DNA of 64,000 bases from Cellvibrio sp. PSBB023 (GTDB lineage: Bacteria > Pseudomonadota > Gammaproteobacteria > Pseudomonadales > Cellvibrionaceae), in NCBI RefSeq assembly GCF_002007605.1, contig NZ_CP019799.1:2582001-2646000 (forward strand), written 5' to 3'. The notes below the pieces were generated by a model. It had not been told where the DNA came from, made no database searches, and was given only the letters and a program-made list of their open reading frames with translations. The position numbers and the translations under genes were made by a program. Below are positions 9,996-18,817 of this stretch, piece after piece (position 1 is the stretch's first letter; each line of letters begins with the position of its first letter).

Positions 9996-11327
9996 TTAAC
10001 GAATGTAACGGTTGATAATGTTTTCGTAGAGCTCCTGGCGGCCGCTCTGCAGAGTGATTTCGCCACCCTTGTTACCTATGTCGGCCAATTGTTGCAGGGT
10101 CAGCTTGCCTTGCTCATAGGCAGCGCCGTTGCCTGCATCGAATGATGAGTAACGATCTTTGCGCATGCCTTCCAAGGGTGACTGCTGGATCAGGCTGTCG
10201 GCGATAATCAGGGCGCGAGCGAAAGTGTCCATACCACCGATATGGCCGTAGAACATATCCACTGGATCTGGAGAGTTACGACGCACTTTCGCATCGAAGT
10301 TCACGCCGCCACCTTGCAGGCCGCCAGCGCGCAGGAATACCAACATCATCTCAACAGTTTCGTTGATGTTGTAAGGGAACTGGTCGGTATCCCATGCATT
10401 TTGGTAATCGCCACGGTTGGCATCCAATGAACCCAACATGCCCGCGTTAGCAGCGGCTTGCATGTCGTGACACATGGTGTGACCAGCGAGGGTCGCGTGG
10501 TTGGTTTCCAAATTTAATTTGAAATCTTTATCCAAACCGTGATGACGCAAGAAACCAATAACAGTTTCAGCATCGAAATCGTATTGGTGCTTTGAAGGCT
10601 CCATCGGCTTTGGCTCGATGAAGAAGTAACCTTTAAAGCCTTGCGCGCGCGCGTAATCGCGAGCCATGGTCAGGAAGCGCGCCATGTGTTCTTGTTCGCG
10701 TTTCATGTCGGTATTGAGCAAGCTCATGTAACCTTCACGACCGCCCCAGAACACATAGTTCTCGCCGCCGAGGGCGATAGTTGCATCAATCGCATCTTTC
10801 AATTGCGCACCGGCATAAGCCACTACGTTGAAGTCAGGGTTAGTTGATGCGCCGTTCATGTAACGTGGGTTGGAGAACAGGTTGGCAGTACCCCACAACA
10901 ATTTCACGCCAGATGCCGCTTGTTTTTGCTTGGCGTATTCAACGATGGTTTGCAAGCGCTGGGAGGTTTCCGCACGAGTTGCACCTTCATCTACCAAATC
11001 CACATCGTGGAAGCAGTAGTAAGGAGTGCCCAACTTGGTGATAAATTCAAACGCCGCATCCATTTTTTCATGTGCGCGTGCGATGGGATCTGGTGTTGCT
11101 GCCCATGGGAAAATTTTAGTGCCTGGACCAAAAGGATCATGACCTGCGCCGCAGAAGCTGTGCCAGTAGCAGGTAGCAAAACGCAAATGCTCTTTCAGGG
11201 TTTTACCGGCTACTACACGATTCTCGTCGTAGTATTTAAATGCCAATGGATTATCGGAATCAGGGCCTTCAAAGCCGATCTTACCGACACCGGGAAAGTA
11301 TTCTTTACTACCGAGAACAATACTCAT
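9996..11327 (-). CDS. xylA: xylose isomerase
   Basis: Converts D-xylose to D-xylulose in the cytoplasm, the first intracellular step of xylose use. The 443-residue protein has the family signatures [21 protein letters not shown] (metal-binding and active-site region) and [11 protein letters not shown], and ends in the usual C-terminal oligomerisation arm. The start at 11327 follows AAGGTG with six bases of spacing; an in-frame ATG 24 bases upstream has no binding site. It lies 91 bp downstream of xylB on the same strand, with a strong terminator after it, so xylBA forms a two-gene operon, the reverse of the xylA-xylB order in Escherichia coli. Confidence 0.97.
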   Translation of the reverse strand: MSIVLGSKEYFPGVGKIGFEGPDSDNPLAFKYYDENRVVAGKTLKEHLRFATCYWHSFCGAGHDPFGPGTKIFPWAATPDPIARAHEKMDAAFEFITKLGTPYYCFHDVDLVDEGATRAETSQRLQTIVEYAKQKQAASGVKLLWGTANLFSNPRYMNGASTNPDFNVVAYAGAQLKDAIDATIALGGENYVFWGGREGYMSLLNTDMKREQEHMARFLTMARDYARAQGFKGYFFIEPKPMEPSKHQYDFDAETVIGFLRHHGLDKDFKLNLETNHATLAGHTMCHDMQAAANAGMLGSLDANRGDYQNAWDTDQFPYNINETVEMMLVFLRAGGLQGGGVNFDAKVRRNSPDPVDMFYGHIGGMDTFARALIIADSLIQQSPLEGMRKDRYSSFDAGNGAAYEQGKLTLQQLADIGNKGGEITLQSGRQELYENIINRYIR

Positions 11328-11418
11328 ATTTTTCACCTTATGGTTTTTCAATACATCACGTTAATTCACGCTAATCATGCGCACATCACACGGCCTGTTG
11401 GCCACGCGACACCGCGTA

Positions 11419-12903
11419 TTAACGTGGCAATAATTCACACCACGCTTGATAAGCATCCTGATATTCAGCAAACAATTGCGCTTCCGGTTCAATAACGCTC
11501 AAGCGGGTTAAGCCGGTAAACGCTTCACTCGCCGATGCGTAATAACCACTACCTAATGCAGCGGCGCGCGCGGCGCCTTCTGCACCATCGGTTTCAAACA
11601 TCTCTACCGCTGCTTGCGTGGTGTTGGCAAAGGTTTGCGCAAACACATCACTCAAAAACATATTGCCCTTACCGGCGCGAACCACATCGCAACTACCGCC
11701 CAAGGACTTCAATACATCGAACCCTTGATTGAGCGAAAACACGATTCCCTCTTGTGCCGCGCGCACCATATGACCCAAACCATGACGGTTGAAATCCAGG
11801 TTGCGCAGCTGTGCGCCCAAATTTTTATTTTGAAAAATACGTTCAGCACCATTGCCAAAAGGGTGGAACAACAACCCTTCACTACCTACTGGCACGGCTT
11901 GCGCCAGTGCATTCAGTTGCGGATACGAGGGGGTAGAACCACCTTCGGCGAGTGTTTGACGCAGCCAGGAATACAAACGACCACAACCATTCACACACAC
12001 CAGCACACCGTTACGCTTTTGCGCGTCGGTATTGGTTACGTGCAAGAAGGTATTCACACGGGATTCCACATCCGCCGCTGGCTGATCGGTTACACCGTAA
12101 ATCACTCCGGAGGTGCCCGCTGTGGCTGCAACTTCGCCCGGTTCCAACACATTCAGACTGAAGGCATTGTTAGGTTGATCGCCCGCGCGGTAACAAATTT
12201 TCACGCCTTTGCGCAGCCCCAATTCAGCGGCAACCGCATCGCTCACAATGGATTGCACACCAAAACTTGGCACTACATCAGGAATCACATCTGTCGAAAT
12301 GCCCCAGTGGGCTAGCAATTCAGTGGCGATGCGATTCTCTTTGAAATCCCACAAGGTGCCTTCAGACAAGCCGGAGGCGGTGGTGTTAATCACGCCGGAC
12401 AATTTCATCGCAATAAAATCGCCAGGCAGCATGATTTTATGGATACGGGCAAAAATATCCGGTTGGTTTTCCTGCACCCAGCGCAACTTGGCGGCGGTGA
12501 AATTGCCCGGAGAATTCAACAGATGGTCAAAGCAGTAATCGCGCCCCAACTCGGCCAGCGCTTTTTCGCCCAGAGGCACTGCGCGGCTGTCGCACCAGAT
12601 AATCGATGGACGCAATACCTGTTGATTGCTGTCCACTACCACCAAACCGTGCATTTGGTAGGAAATACCAATGGCATCAATTTGATCCAGCTTGATGTTG
12701 TCGCGCGCGACCAAACGCACCAAGCCCTGACGCACACAATCCCACCAGGTATCGGGGTTTTGTTCGGCGAAACCCACAGCGGGGCTGGCGATTGCCAACT
12801 CGGACTCAGGGTGGGAAAGCGCACCCAGGCTTTTACCGGTTACACCATCGAGTACCGATAACTTCACCGAGGAGCTGCCAATATCAATACCAAGAAACAA
12901 CAT
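11419..12903 (-). CDS. xylB: xylulokinase
   Basis: FGGY-family kinase phosphorylating D-xylulose to xylulose 5-phosphate, feeding the pentose phosphate pathway. The 494 residues begin with the ATP-binding DIGSSSVKLSV segment, followed by the substrate-site MHGLVVVD, the catalytic-region DQPNNAF, and the FGGY C-terminal lobe with ATAGTSGVIYG. It is the first gene of the operon with xylA and divergent from the NUDIX-type regulator gene at 13165; the intervening 261 bp should carry both promoters. I could not find a convincing copy of the 14-bp palindrome described elsewhere in the locus there. Confidence 0.96.
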   Translation of the reverse strand: MLFLGIDIGSSSVKLSVLDGVTGKSLGALSHPESELAIASPAVGFAEQNPDTWWDCVRQGLVRLVARDNIKLDQIDAIGISYQMHGLVVVDSNQQVLRPSIIWCDSRAVPLGEKALAELGRDYCFDHLLNSPGNFTAAKLRWVQENQPDIFARIHKIMLPGDFIAMKLSGVINTTASGLSEGTLWDFKENRIATELLAHWGISTDVIPDVVPSFGVQSIVSDAVAAELGLRKGVKICYRAGDQPNNAFSLNVLEPGEVAATAGTSGVIYGVTDQPAADVESRVNTFLHVTNTDAQKRNGVLVCVNGCGRLYSWLRQTLAEGGSTPSYPQLNALAQAVPVGSEGLLFHPFGNGAERIFQNKNLGAQLRNLDFNRHGLGHMVRAAQEGIVFSLNQGFDVLKSLGGSCDVVRAGKGNMFLSDVFAQTFANTTQAAVEMFETDGAEGAARAAALGSGYYASASEAFTGLTRLSVIEPEAQLFAEYQDAYQAWCELLPR

Positions 12904-13164
12904 AGGGACTCTTTCTTTATTGGGGTTTATAACGATTTTGTAAGTTAACTATGTGCGTACGCCTGGGCACTTGGCATAGACCAAATCCCAAGGCATCTGC
13001 TGATGTGACCAGAATATCTTATTGTCCAACTGACAACAAGAGAGCTTGCGTTAATTTTTATAAAGCCTTGCACACAAAATGATGAAGAAACCACCAAATC
13101 GGCCCGAACATAGACTATAAGAAAGGAAATAGGTGCCACTATCTAAGACTCGACCATTGCCAAC
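12904..13164. promoter_or_regulatory. divergent promoter region between xylB and the NUDIX regulator
   Basis: These 261 bases between divergently oriented genes have no coding potential that I can support. They must carry the xylB promoter and probably that of the regulator. There is no clear -35/-10 pair and no good palindrome. The nearest partial resemblance to the locus palindrome is around 13169-13180 (CTTATACAA), which is too weak to call. Confidence 0.4.
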
Positions 13165-13989
13165 ATGGCTTATACAATGCTGGCAACCAGAGCCGATCAG
13201 TTGCGCTCAACCATGGATTCCCATCAACCAAACGCAAAGCCCCTGAGGACATTGCTCGTGCCTAATAACCATATTCCCGGCAGTCTCAACACCCATAACG
13301 CCCTCCATCTTCAGGAAAATGTCATTAAGGCACTCTCCATCGACAACCTGATTTTTGGTCTGGATAACGATGAGCTGAAAATCCTGCTCGTCAAACAAAC
13401 GGACCCGCTGCACCAAGGCAAGTGGGCACTGCCCGGTGGCTGGATTCGCTATGACGAAAACCTGCGCGATGCGGCCTATCGTTTGCTGGAAGAACTGACC
13501 GGGATTCGCGACCTGTTTCTGGAACAACTCAAAACCTTTGGCCGTGTCGACCGCTTCCCGAGCGAGCGCGTTGTAACCATCGCCTATTACGCACTGGTGA
13601 GCGCTGACAAGTTTTCCCTGGTCGCCGGCCAAAGCGCGGCGGATGTGAGCTGGCAGAGCGTGAACAAATTGCCCGAGTTGGTATACGACCATGCGGAAAT
13701 TGTCGCCCACGGCTTAAAAGTGCTGCGCCACCAGGTGTGCCATCAACCGATCGGTTTCAACCTCTTGCCGGAAAAATTCACCCTGTTACAACTGCAGGCG
13801 CTCTACGAGGCGATCCTCAACACCAAGCTGGATAAACCCAACTTCCGCCGCAAGATCATGAAGATGAACCTGCTCAGCCCCTGTAATGAAAAACAGCAGG
13901 GCGTGCCGCACCGCGCGGCCAGCCTCTACCGCTTTGACGCCGAGGCTTACAAACACCTGAGCGAATCCGGATTTGCATTTGAAATCTGA
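13165..13989 (+). CDS. NUDIX-derived (NrtR-like) transcriptional regulator of pentose use
   Basis: The protein has an N-terminal NUDIX-fold domain (about residues 50-180) and a C-terminal winged helix (about 205-245, FTLLQLQALYEAIL), the NrtR arrangement in which the NUDIX fold senses a sugar-nucleotide or sugar phosphate. The NUDIX box reads GWIRYDENLRDAAYRLLEELTG, shown here only as its key pattern: G-x5-E-x7-R-L-L-E-E-x-T-G. The Glu expected after the Arg is Leu, so hydrolase activity is probably lost. It sits between xylBA and the sugar symporter, so a role as xylose-pathway regulator is likely (inference). The start is uncertain: neither 13165 nor 13213 has a good ribosome binding site. 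Confidence 0.85.
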   Translation: MAYTMLATRADQLRSTMDSHQPNAKPLRTLLVPNNHIPGSLNTHNALHLQENVIKALSIDNLIFGLDNDELKILLVKQTDPLHQGKWALPGGWIRYDENLRDAAYRLLEELTGIRDLFLEQLKTFGRVDRFPSERVVTIAYYALVSADKFSLVAGQSAADVSWQSVNKLPELVYDHAEIVAHGLKVLRHQVCHQPIGFNLLPEKFTLLQLQALYEAILNTKLDKPNFRRKIMKMNLLSPCNEKQQGVPHRAASLYRFDAEAYKHLSESGFAFEI

Positions 13990-14014
13990 TTGTGTGGATT
14001 TTTCCCACTCACCC

Positions 14015-14043
14015 TTGCGATATAGTCAATAAAACCATAATGC
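14015..14043 (+). promoter_or_regulatory. predicted sigma-70 promoter of the sugar symporter gene
   Basis: TTGCGA, a 17-bp spacer and TAATGC lie between the regulator stop and the symporter start. The spacing is ideal. Transcription would begin around 14050, just before the hairpin at 14064-14093. Confidence 0.45.
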
Positions 14044-14063
14044 ATTAGTATTCATCGCTACCC

Positions 14064-14093
14064 AAGGCGCCGGCTCCACACCGGCGCCTTTTT
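14064..14093 (+). terminator. strong GC hairpin with T-run, terminator or leader attenuator
   Basis: AAGGCGCCGG and CCGGCGCCTT form a 10-bp perfect stem with a 7-base loop followed by TTT. It ends only 32 bp before the symporter start and lies downstream of the predicted symporter promoter. It may therefore act as an attenuator in that leader, besides terminating the regulator gene. Confidence 0.7.
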
Positions 14094-14125
14094 GCAAGAC
14101 CATAATTTCAATAACAGGTACACAC

Positions 14126-15535
14126 ATGAACGAGACCAACCAACAGGCAAACATGTCGTTTGTCATTTTGATTAGCTTGATCGCCACCATTGGCGGATTC
14201 TTGTTTGGTTATGACAGCGGCGTGATTAACGGCACCGTCGATGGCCTGCAAAAAGCCTTTAACTCCAACTCCATGGGTACCGGTTTTAGCGTGTCATCCA
14301 TGTTGCTGGGCTGTGCACTAGGCGCCTTTTTTGCCGGGCAATGGGCCGACAAATATGGCCGCTGGTGGGTACTGATGGTCTCGTCCATTCTGTTTATCAT
14401 TTCTGCCTGGGGTTCAGGCATAGCGACCGGCTCGGTCGAATTTATTATCTACCGCGTGATTGGCGGTTTGGCGGTGGGTGCGGCCAGTATTATTTGCCCG
14501 GCTTACATCAGCGAAGTGGCGCCAGCAAAATACCGTGGCAAACTCAGCTCAATCCAGCAGATTGCTATTATCAGCGGCCTGTTCTTCTCCTTCCTCAGCA
14601 ACTACCAACTGGCTGAAACCGCAGGCAGCTCTACCTCCACGCTGTGGTTGGGTTATGAAACCTGGCGCTGGATGTTCTGGATGGAGTTAATTCCGGCATT
14701 CATCTTCTTCCTTGCCCTGTTCCTGATCCCCGAAAGCCCGCGCTTTTTGGTCGCCCACGGCAAAAATGACAAAGCCAAAGTAGTGCTCGCCAAGCTCTAT
14801 GGCGACAAAGGTGCTGATGCCAAAGTAAAAGAGATTTACGACACATTAGCGCACGATCACAAACCCAGTTTCACCGATCTGCTGGATAAAACCACGCGCA
14901 AAATTCGCCCCATTGTGTGGGTGGGTTTTGGGCTGGTAGTGCTGCAACAGTTTGTAGGTATTAACGTGGTGTTTTACTACGGATCGGTGCTCTGGCAAGC
15001 GGCTGGCTTCTCGGAAAGCGACGCACTGTTTACCAACGTTATTTCCGGTGCGGTAAGTATTGGTGCCTGTTTTATTACCTTCTTCCTGGTGGATAAAATT
15101 GGTCGCAAACCCCTGCTGTGGTTTGGCTCTGTGGGCATGACCATCACCCTGGCACTGGTGGCCTATGCCTTTGCTAATGCACCGGTTGATGCCGCCGGCA
15201 AACTGCAACTCTCTGCATCCGACGGTCTGCTGGCACTGATTGCGGCCAATGTGTACGTGGTGTTTTTTAATATGTCCTGGGGCCCTGTAGTGTGGATCAT
15301 GCTCGGCGAGATGTTCCCCAACCAAATGCGCGGCTCTGCGCTGGCCGTTGCTGGCTTGGCGCAATGGGGCGCGAACTTCCTGATCACCTGGACATTCCCG
15401 ATGCTGCTCGCTTCAGCGATTGGTTTAGCGGGCGCCTATAGCATTTACACCTTCTTCTCACTCTTCTCGGTGTTCTTTGTGATGTGGTACATCAAGGAAA
15501 CCAAAGGCAAAGAGCTGGAACAAATGGAAGGATAA
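14126..15535 (+). CDS. xylE: MFS sugar porter, probable D-xylose:proton symporter
   Basis: A twelve-helix inner-membrane transporter of the sugar porter family (469 residues, usual length). Signatures are GYDSGVINGT in helix 1, DKYGRWW in loop 2-3, PESPRFL after helix 6, QQFVGINVVFYY in helix 7, DKIGRKP in loop 8-9 and the terminal KETKG. The neighbours xylA, xylB and the xylanase point to xylose as substrate, but specificity for arabinose or another monosaccharide cannot be excluded by sequence. A terminator follows immediately, so it is a single-gene transcript unless the upstream hairpin is read through. Confidence 0.9.
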   Translation: MNETNQQANMSFVILISLIATIGGFLFGYDSGVINGTVDGLQKAFNSNSMGTGFSVSSMLLGCALGAFFAGQWADKYGRWWVLMVSSILFIISAWGSGIATGSVEFIIYRVIGGLAVGAASIICPAYISEVAPAKYRGKLSSIQQIAIISGLFFSFLSNYQLAETAGSSTSTLWLGYETWRWMFWMELIPAFIFFLALFLIPESPRFLVAHGKNDKAKVVLAKLYGDKGADAKVKEIYDTLAHDHKPSFTDLLDKTTRKIRPIVWVGFGLVVLQQFVGINVVFYYGSVLWQAAGFSESDALFTNVISGAVSIGACFITFFLVDKIGRKPLLWFGSVGMTITLALVAYAFANAPVDAAGKLQLSASDGLLALIAANVYVVFFNMSWGPVVWIMLGEMFPNQMRGSALAVAGLAQWGANFLITWTFPMLLASAIGLAGAYSIYTFFSLFSVFFVMWYIKETKGKELEQMEG

Positions 15536-15555
15536 TTCACTGCGTTTTTTGCTTC

Positions 15556-15582
15556 AAAAAACCACCTTCGGGTGGTTTTTTT
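15556..15582 (+). terminator. rho-independent terminator of the sugar symporter gene
   Basis: AAAAAACCACC, a TTCG tetraloop and GGTGGTTTTTT form a perfect stem with a T-run, 21 bp after the symporter stop. Confidence 0.9.
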
Positions 15583-15649
15583 ATGCATGGAATTAGTTTT
15601 CTTGTCGCCATCAAATAAATACAACAAAACCCCTAAAAACCCATTATTG

Positions 15650-15663
15650 ACCAGTATACAAAC
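15650..15663. promoter_or_regulatory. 14-bp palindromic operator candidate upstream of xyn10C
   Basis: ACCAGTATACAAAC matches the half-symmetric pattern ACYWGTATACWARY shared with sites at 18736, 21023 and 24328. A second related half-site (ACTTGCGA) follows at 15664. It lies 61 bp before the xylanase start codon. Confidence 0.5.
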
Positions 15664-15723
15664 ACTTGCGACTTATGGTTTTATTGACCACAACAATAAT
15701 CCATAACATAGCAGGTCGTTCTT

Positions 15724-17559
15724 ATGCGTTACATTCAACCAATCCTTTGCCTTTCTCTTGCATCACTTTTACTCAGCGCCTGTGGTGGCAGCAGCAACTC
15801 ACCCAGCCCTAATAACCCCAGCAGCAGCTCGCTCTCCTCATCCGCACCATCCAGTGCAGCCGTGTCATCAAGTGAGGTGTCATCGACAACATCTGCATCC
15901 GCTACACCCTCTTCTGAGGCCCTCTCTTCTGAGGCACCTTCGTCGGCAGCTCAATCGTCAGAAGCCCCCAGTTCTGTAATGTCCAGCAGCACCCCAGCGG
16001 AACCCACTCGCCTCACACTGGATATGAGCAGCGGCTGGCGCGGCAATGGCGCAAACAATAGTGGAATTACCTACAACAGTGATGGTGTGGCGTTTGCACC
16101 AACTGGCGATGCCATCGGCGCCGTGACCGATGTGTTCAAACCCATTCAACTGGAAAATGCCATCATCGAGATGGTGGTAAATGTAAGCAGCGAATACAAA
16201 ACCAGTGCCGCCAATCTGCAAATCTTTGCCCAGATCAAAGATGGGGAGTGGGACGGCGAGTGGAATTGTTGGTCTGGTAATGAACAACTGATCGCCAATA
16301 CCGACGTCACTATTAATTGCACCATCAGCGAAGCCGGCAAATTCAACCAGACCGAAAACGACGTACAAGTCGGCGTACAAGCCAAGGGCACTCCCGCCGG
16401 TACCGTGACCATCAAAAGCGTGACTATCACTTTGCCACAGGCGAGCAGCAGCTCATCAGCACAAAGCTCCAGCACCGGTAGCGTTTACTCTGCCAATGTG
16501 ACCCGATTGCAAGCCTTGGCCGCATTCCCGATTGGCGCGGCGGTCACCAACAACGACAATTCGAACTTTAACATCGTGACCAATACCTCGGAACAAGCCG
16601 TGGTGGAAAAACATTTTGGCGAGATGACGGCAGGCAACATCATGAAAATGAGCTACCTGCAGCCCGGCAATGGTAACTTCTCGTTCACCAATGCGGACAC
16701 CTTTGTGGATTACGCCAAAGACAACAATATCAACGTGCACGGCCACGCGCTGGTTTGGCATTCAGACTATCAAGTGCCTGGCTTCATGAAAAACTGGAGC
16801 GGCTCGGCAGCAGATTTTATCGCTGAGGTTGAGGACCATGTGACGCAAGTGGTAACCCACTTCAAAGCCAAGGGAAATGTAGTGAGCTGGGATGTTGTGA
16901 ACGAAGCGCTGAACGATGGCACCCCATCCAACTTCCGCACTACCGATTCCACTTTCTATGTAAAAAGCGGCAACAGCTCAGTGTATATAGAAAAGGCTTT
17001 CCAGGCTGCACGCGCCGCTGATCCCAGTGCGATTCTCTACTACAACGATTACAACATCGATCAAAACAATGCCAAAACAACCAAGCTTATTGAGATGATC
17101 ACCGATTTCCAAACACGTGAAATTCCAATTGATGGTGTAGGTTTCCAAATGCACGTATTTATGGATTACCCGAGCATTGCCAGCATTAGCGCAGCGATGA
17201 AAAAAGTGGTGGATAAAGGCCTGAAAGTAAAAATTACCGAACTGGATGTAGCGGTAAACAATCCCTACAGCGGCGGCTGGCCGGGCAACAAAATTACTAG
17301 CTTCACCAACACTGTCGCTCTGGCACAACAAAAACGCTACTGCGAAATCGTGAAGGCTTATATGGACACCGTGCCCGCAGCCCAGCGCGGAGGTATTAGT
17401 GTGTGGGGCACCACCGATGCCAACACATGGCTCACAACAGCAACAGCCGCCTACAACGGTGAAGCAATTGCCTGGCCATTATTGTTTGACAATAACTACA
17501 ACGACAAACCTGCCCTGCGTGGATTTGCCGATGGTTTACAAGGCGCTGCGTGCAACTAA
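15724..17559 (+). CDS. xyn10C: endo-1,4-beta-xylanase, CBM15-GH10 lipoprotein
   Basis: This enzyme cleaves the xylan backbone at the cell surface. The 611 residues comprise a lipoprotein signal (LLLSACGGS), a serine-rich linker (about 22-95), a CBM15 xylan-binding module (about 96-238, with WRGNGANNSG and WDGEWNCWSG), a short serine linker, and a GH10 barrel (about 250-611). The catalytic acid/base is Glu394 in WDVVNEALND and the nucleophile Glu506 in KITELDVAV. The order matches Cellvibrio japonicus Xyn10C, a membrane-attached enzyme acting on soluble and short xylans. A 14-bp palindrome lies in the promoter region and a bidirectional terminator follows. Confidence 0.96.
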   Translation: MRYIQPILCLSLASLLLSACGGSSNSPSPNNPSSSSLSSSAPSSAAVSSSEVSSTTSASATPSSEALSSEAPSSAAQSSEAPSSVMSSSTPAEPTRLTLDMSSGWRGNGANNSGITYNSDGVAFAPTGDAIGAVTDVFKPIQLENAIIEMVVNVSSEYKTSAANLQIFAQIKDGEWDGEWNCWSGNEQLIANTDVTINCTISEAGKFNQTENDVQVGVQAKGTPAGTVTIKSVTITLPQASSSSSAQSSSTGSVYSANVTRLQALAAFPIGAAVTNNDNSNFNIVTNTSEQAVVEKHFGEMTAGNIMKMSYLQPGNGNFSFTNADTFVDYAKDNNINVHGHALVWHSDYQVPGFMKNWSGSAADFIAEVEDHVTQVVTHFKAKGNVVSWDVVNEALNDGTPSNFRTTDSTFYVKSGNSSVYIEKAFQAARAADPSAILYYNDYNIDQNNAKTTKLIEMITDFQTREIPIDGVGFQMHVFMDYPSIASISAAMKKVVDKGLKVKITELDVAVNNPYSGGWPGNKITSFTNTVALAQQKRYCEIVKAYMDTVPAAQRGGISVWGTTDANTWLTTATAAYNGEAIAWPLLFDNNYNDKPALRGFADGLQGAACN

Positions 17560-17593
17560 GCAATCAAAAAAGCGCAATAAATAACACCGCAAT

Positions 17594-17626
17594 AAAAAAA
17601 CGCCAGCAAATTCGCTGGCGTTTTTT
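17594..17626. terminator. bidirectional terminator between xyn10C and the cytochrome b561 gene
   Basis: CGCCAGC and GCTGGCG form a stem with a 6-base loop, flanked by A7 upstream and T6 downstream, so it can serve both convergent genes. Confidence 0.85.
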
Positions 17627-17662
17627 ATTGGTGCTTATTGCAGAAAGTGTGATGAAACAAAC

Positions 17663-18193
17663 TTATTCCAGTGGTCGCCGCTTACCGGTGACCATGGACA
17701 GCGGCAAGTTTTCCTTGAGGCGATAACTTTCTACCAACGCCGCAGTCACATGCAGCAGTACCAATGCCAGCAAGCCATCGGCCATCCATCCGTGCAGGGT
17801 TTCCACCCAATCGACACCCCAGAAATAATCAATTTCCTCCATCATGTAACCTGTCACGCCTAACAACAGCATGCAGATCATCATCAGGATCATTACCAGA
17901 GCGCCTAGCGGGGAATGCCCCATGCGATGAAAAGGCTTTCCCTGACGCAGGGCGCCAATGTGACTGGCGAGACGTGAAGGCGTTGGAAAAAAATCGGCCC
18001 ACCGCGCAGCGCCCTTGCCAAGAAAGCCCCACACAAATCGCACCACAAGCCAACCAACCGCTACATAACCCAACCATTGATGCCAGTCGTCACCCGCTTC
18101 ATTAAAAAAATAATTAGCGATAAAAATAAACGCAATGGACCAATGGAAAAGCCGAACCAGCGGGTCCCAGAGAGTCTTAGCCGGTGCGGACAT
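17663..18193 (-). CDS. cytochrome b561-type membrane protein
   Basis: A 176-residue inner-membrane protein with four predicted helices (about residues 15-35, 40-60, 95-115 and 135-160) and heme-ligand-type histidines in LFHW, DWHQWLGY, ETLHGW and LLHVTAA. It belongs to the prokaryotic cytochrome b561 / Ni-Fe-hydrogenase-type cytochrome b family and should pass electrons between quinol and a periplasmic partner. It overlaps the PepSY gene by one base (TAATG), so translation is coupled. Its position inside the xylan locus looks incidental. Confidence 0.88.
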   Translation of the reverse strand: MSAPAKTLWDPLVRLFHWSIAFIFIANYFFNEAGDDWHQWLGYVAVGWLVVRFVWGFLGKGAARWADFFPTPSRLASHIGALRQGKPFHRMGHSPLGALVMILMMICMLLLGVTGYMMEEIDYFWGVDWVETLHGWMADGLLALVLLHVTAALVESYRLKENLPLSMVTGKRRPLE

Positions 18194-18459
18194 TAGTCTT
18201 CAATTTCCTCTTTTACTGGCGCACCAGTCACCGGGTTAAAATAAATCTCTACTTTTTTCTTGTCGCTGTTCCAGCCATAAATTTCATAGCAGTTACCGTC
18301 GGTAACTTTAAATACTTTGATCTCGTAACCCTGCTCTTTTAATTGCTCTTGGAATTTAGCTTGATCGAGCCATTCGGATTTGTCAGCAGTGGTACATTCC
18401 GGTCCGGCAAATGCAGTTGCACTACACATTGCCAAAGCAACCAATAAAAGTTTACGCAT
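18193..18459 (-). CDS. small secreted PepSY-domain protein
   Basis: An 88-residue protein with a cleavable signal peptide (ending ATAFAG), two cysteines (PECTT, DGNCYEI) that could form a disulphide, and a PepSY-like core (QGYEIKVFKV to VEIYFNPVTGAPV). Such proteins commonly accompany cytochrome b561 proteins, and here the gene is translationally coupled to one. The exact role is unknown; a periplasmic partner or redox accessory is the usual guess. Confidence 0.82.
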   Translation of the reverse strand: MRKLLLVALAMCSATAFAGPECTTADKSEWLDQAKFQEQLKEQGYEIKVFKVTDGNCYEIYGWNSDKKKVEIYFNPVTGAPVKEEIED

Positions 18460-18790
18460 AGTTATTCTCCTTGATTGATAAACATAATTGAAAAAACAGC
18501 ATTAAAAAAACAACAGGTTAAGAACCGTAAGGAAAGGTTATTTGCCCGCCCGCTCAACACAGGTTTATTCGATGCCCGATAAATAAGGCAGGTAAGCCGC
18601 ACTACCCATGCAACCTACATCACAAACGAGGCGAGTGTTACAGGGTTTGCACAGAGCGCGTCAGACAGTACCCAGAGTTAACACTGCCGTCAACCGGTGC
18701 GTTGCCTGTGCGTCTTAACAGATCCACACCATTAAACTAGTATACAAGTGCACAATACTTGTGATGTAATTTCAAATCGCCCAAGACCGA
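18460..18790. promoter_or_regulatory. divergent intergenic region, PepSY / GH115 genes
   Basis: These 331 bases hold the promoters for the minus-strand PepSY-cytochrome pair and the plus-strand GH115 operon. The operator candidate at 18736-18749 is on the GH115 side. I see no coding sequence in it. Confidence 0.5.
18736..18749. promoter_or_regulatory. 14-bp palindromic operator candidate upstream of the GH115 gene
   Basis: ACTAGTATACAAGT is an imperfect palindrome (ACT-W-GTATAC-W-AGT) and the best example of the locus motif. A related half-site, ACTTGTGATG, starts 21 bp downstream at 18757, two helical turns away. TATACA inside the palindrome could also serve as a -10 element, which would fit repression by occlusion. 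Confidence 0.55.
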
Positions 18791-18817
18791 TTGCACACGC
18801 ACTACGAGGAATTCCCT

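Noticed and set aside
11614..12315. 233-residue open frame on the plus strand
   Set aside because: It is fully antisense to xylB, which has clear FGGY motifs; its His/Thr/Gln-rich composition is typical of a shadow frame.
13169..13182. CTTATACAATG as a further operator copy at the regulator gene
   Set aside because: It matches only about half of the 14-bp palindrome, no better than chance in an AT-rich stretch.
14045..14058. TTAGTATTCATC as an operator copy at the symporter promoter
   Set aside because: About nine of fourteen positions agree and the symmetry is lost; too weak without a genome scan.
15790..16005. Repetitive TCA/AGC-rich stretch, considered as a satellite repeat
   Set aside because: It encodes the serine-rich linker of Xyn10C; such low-complexity linkers are normal in these enzymes.
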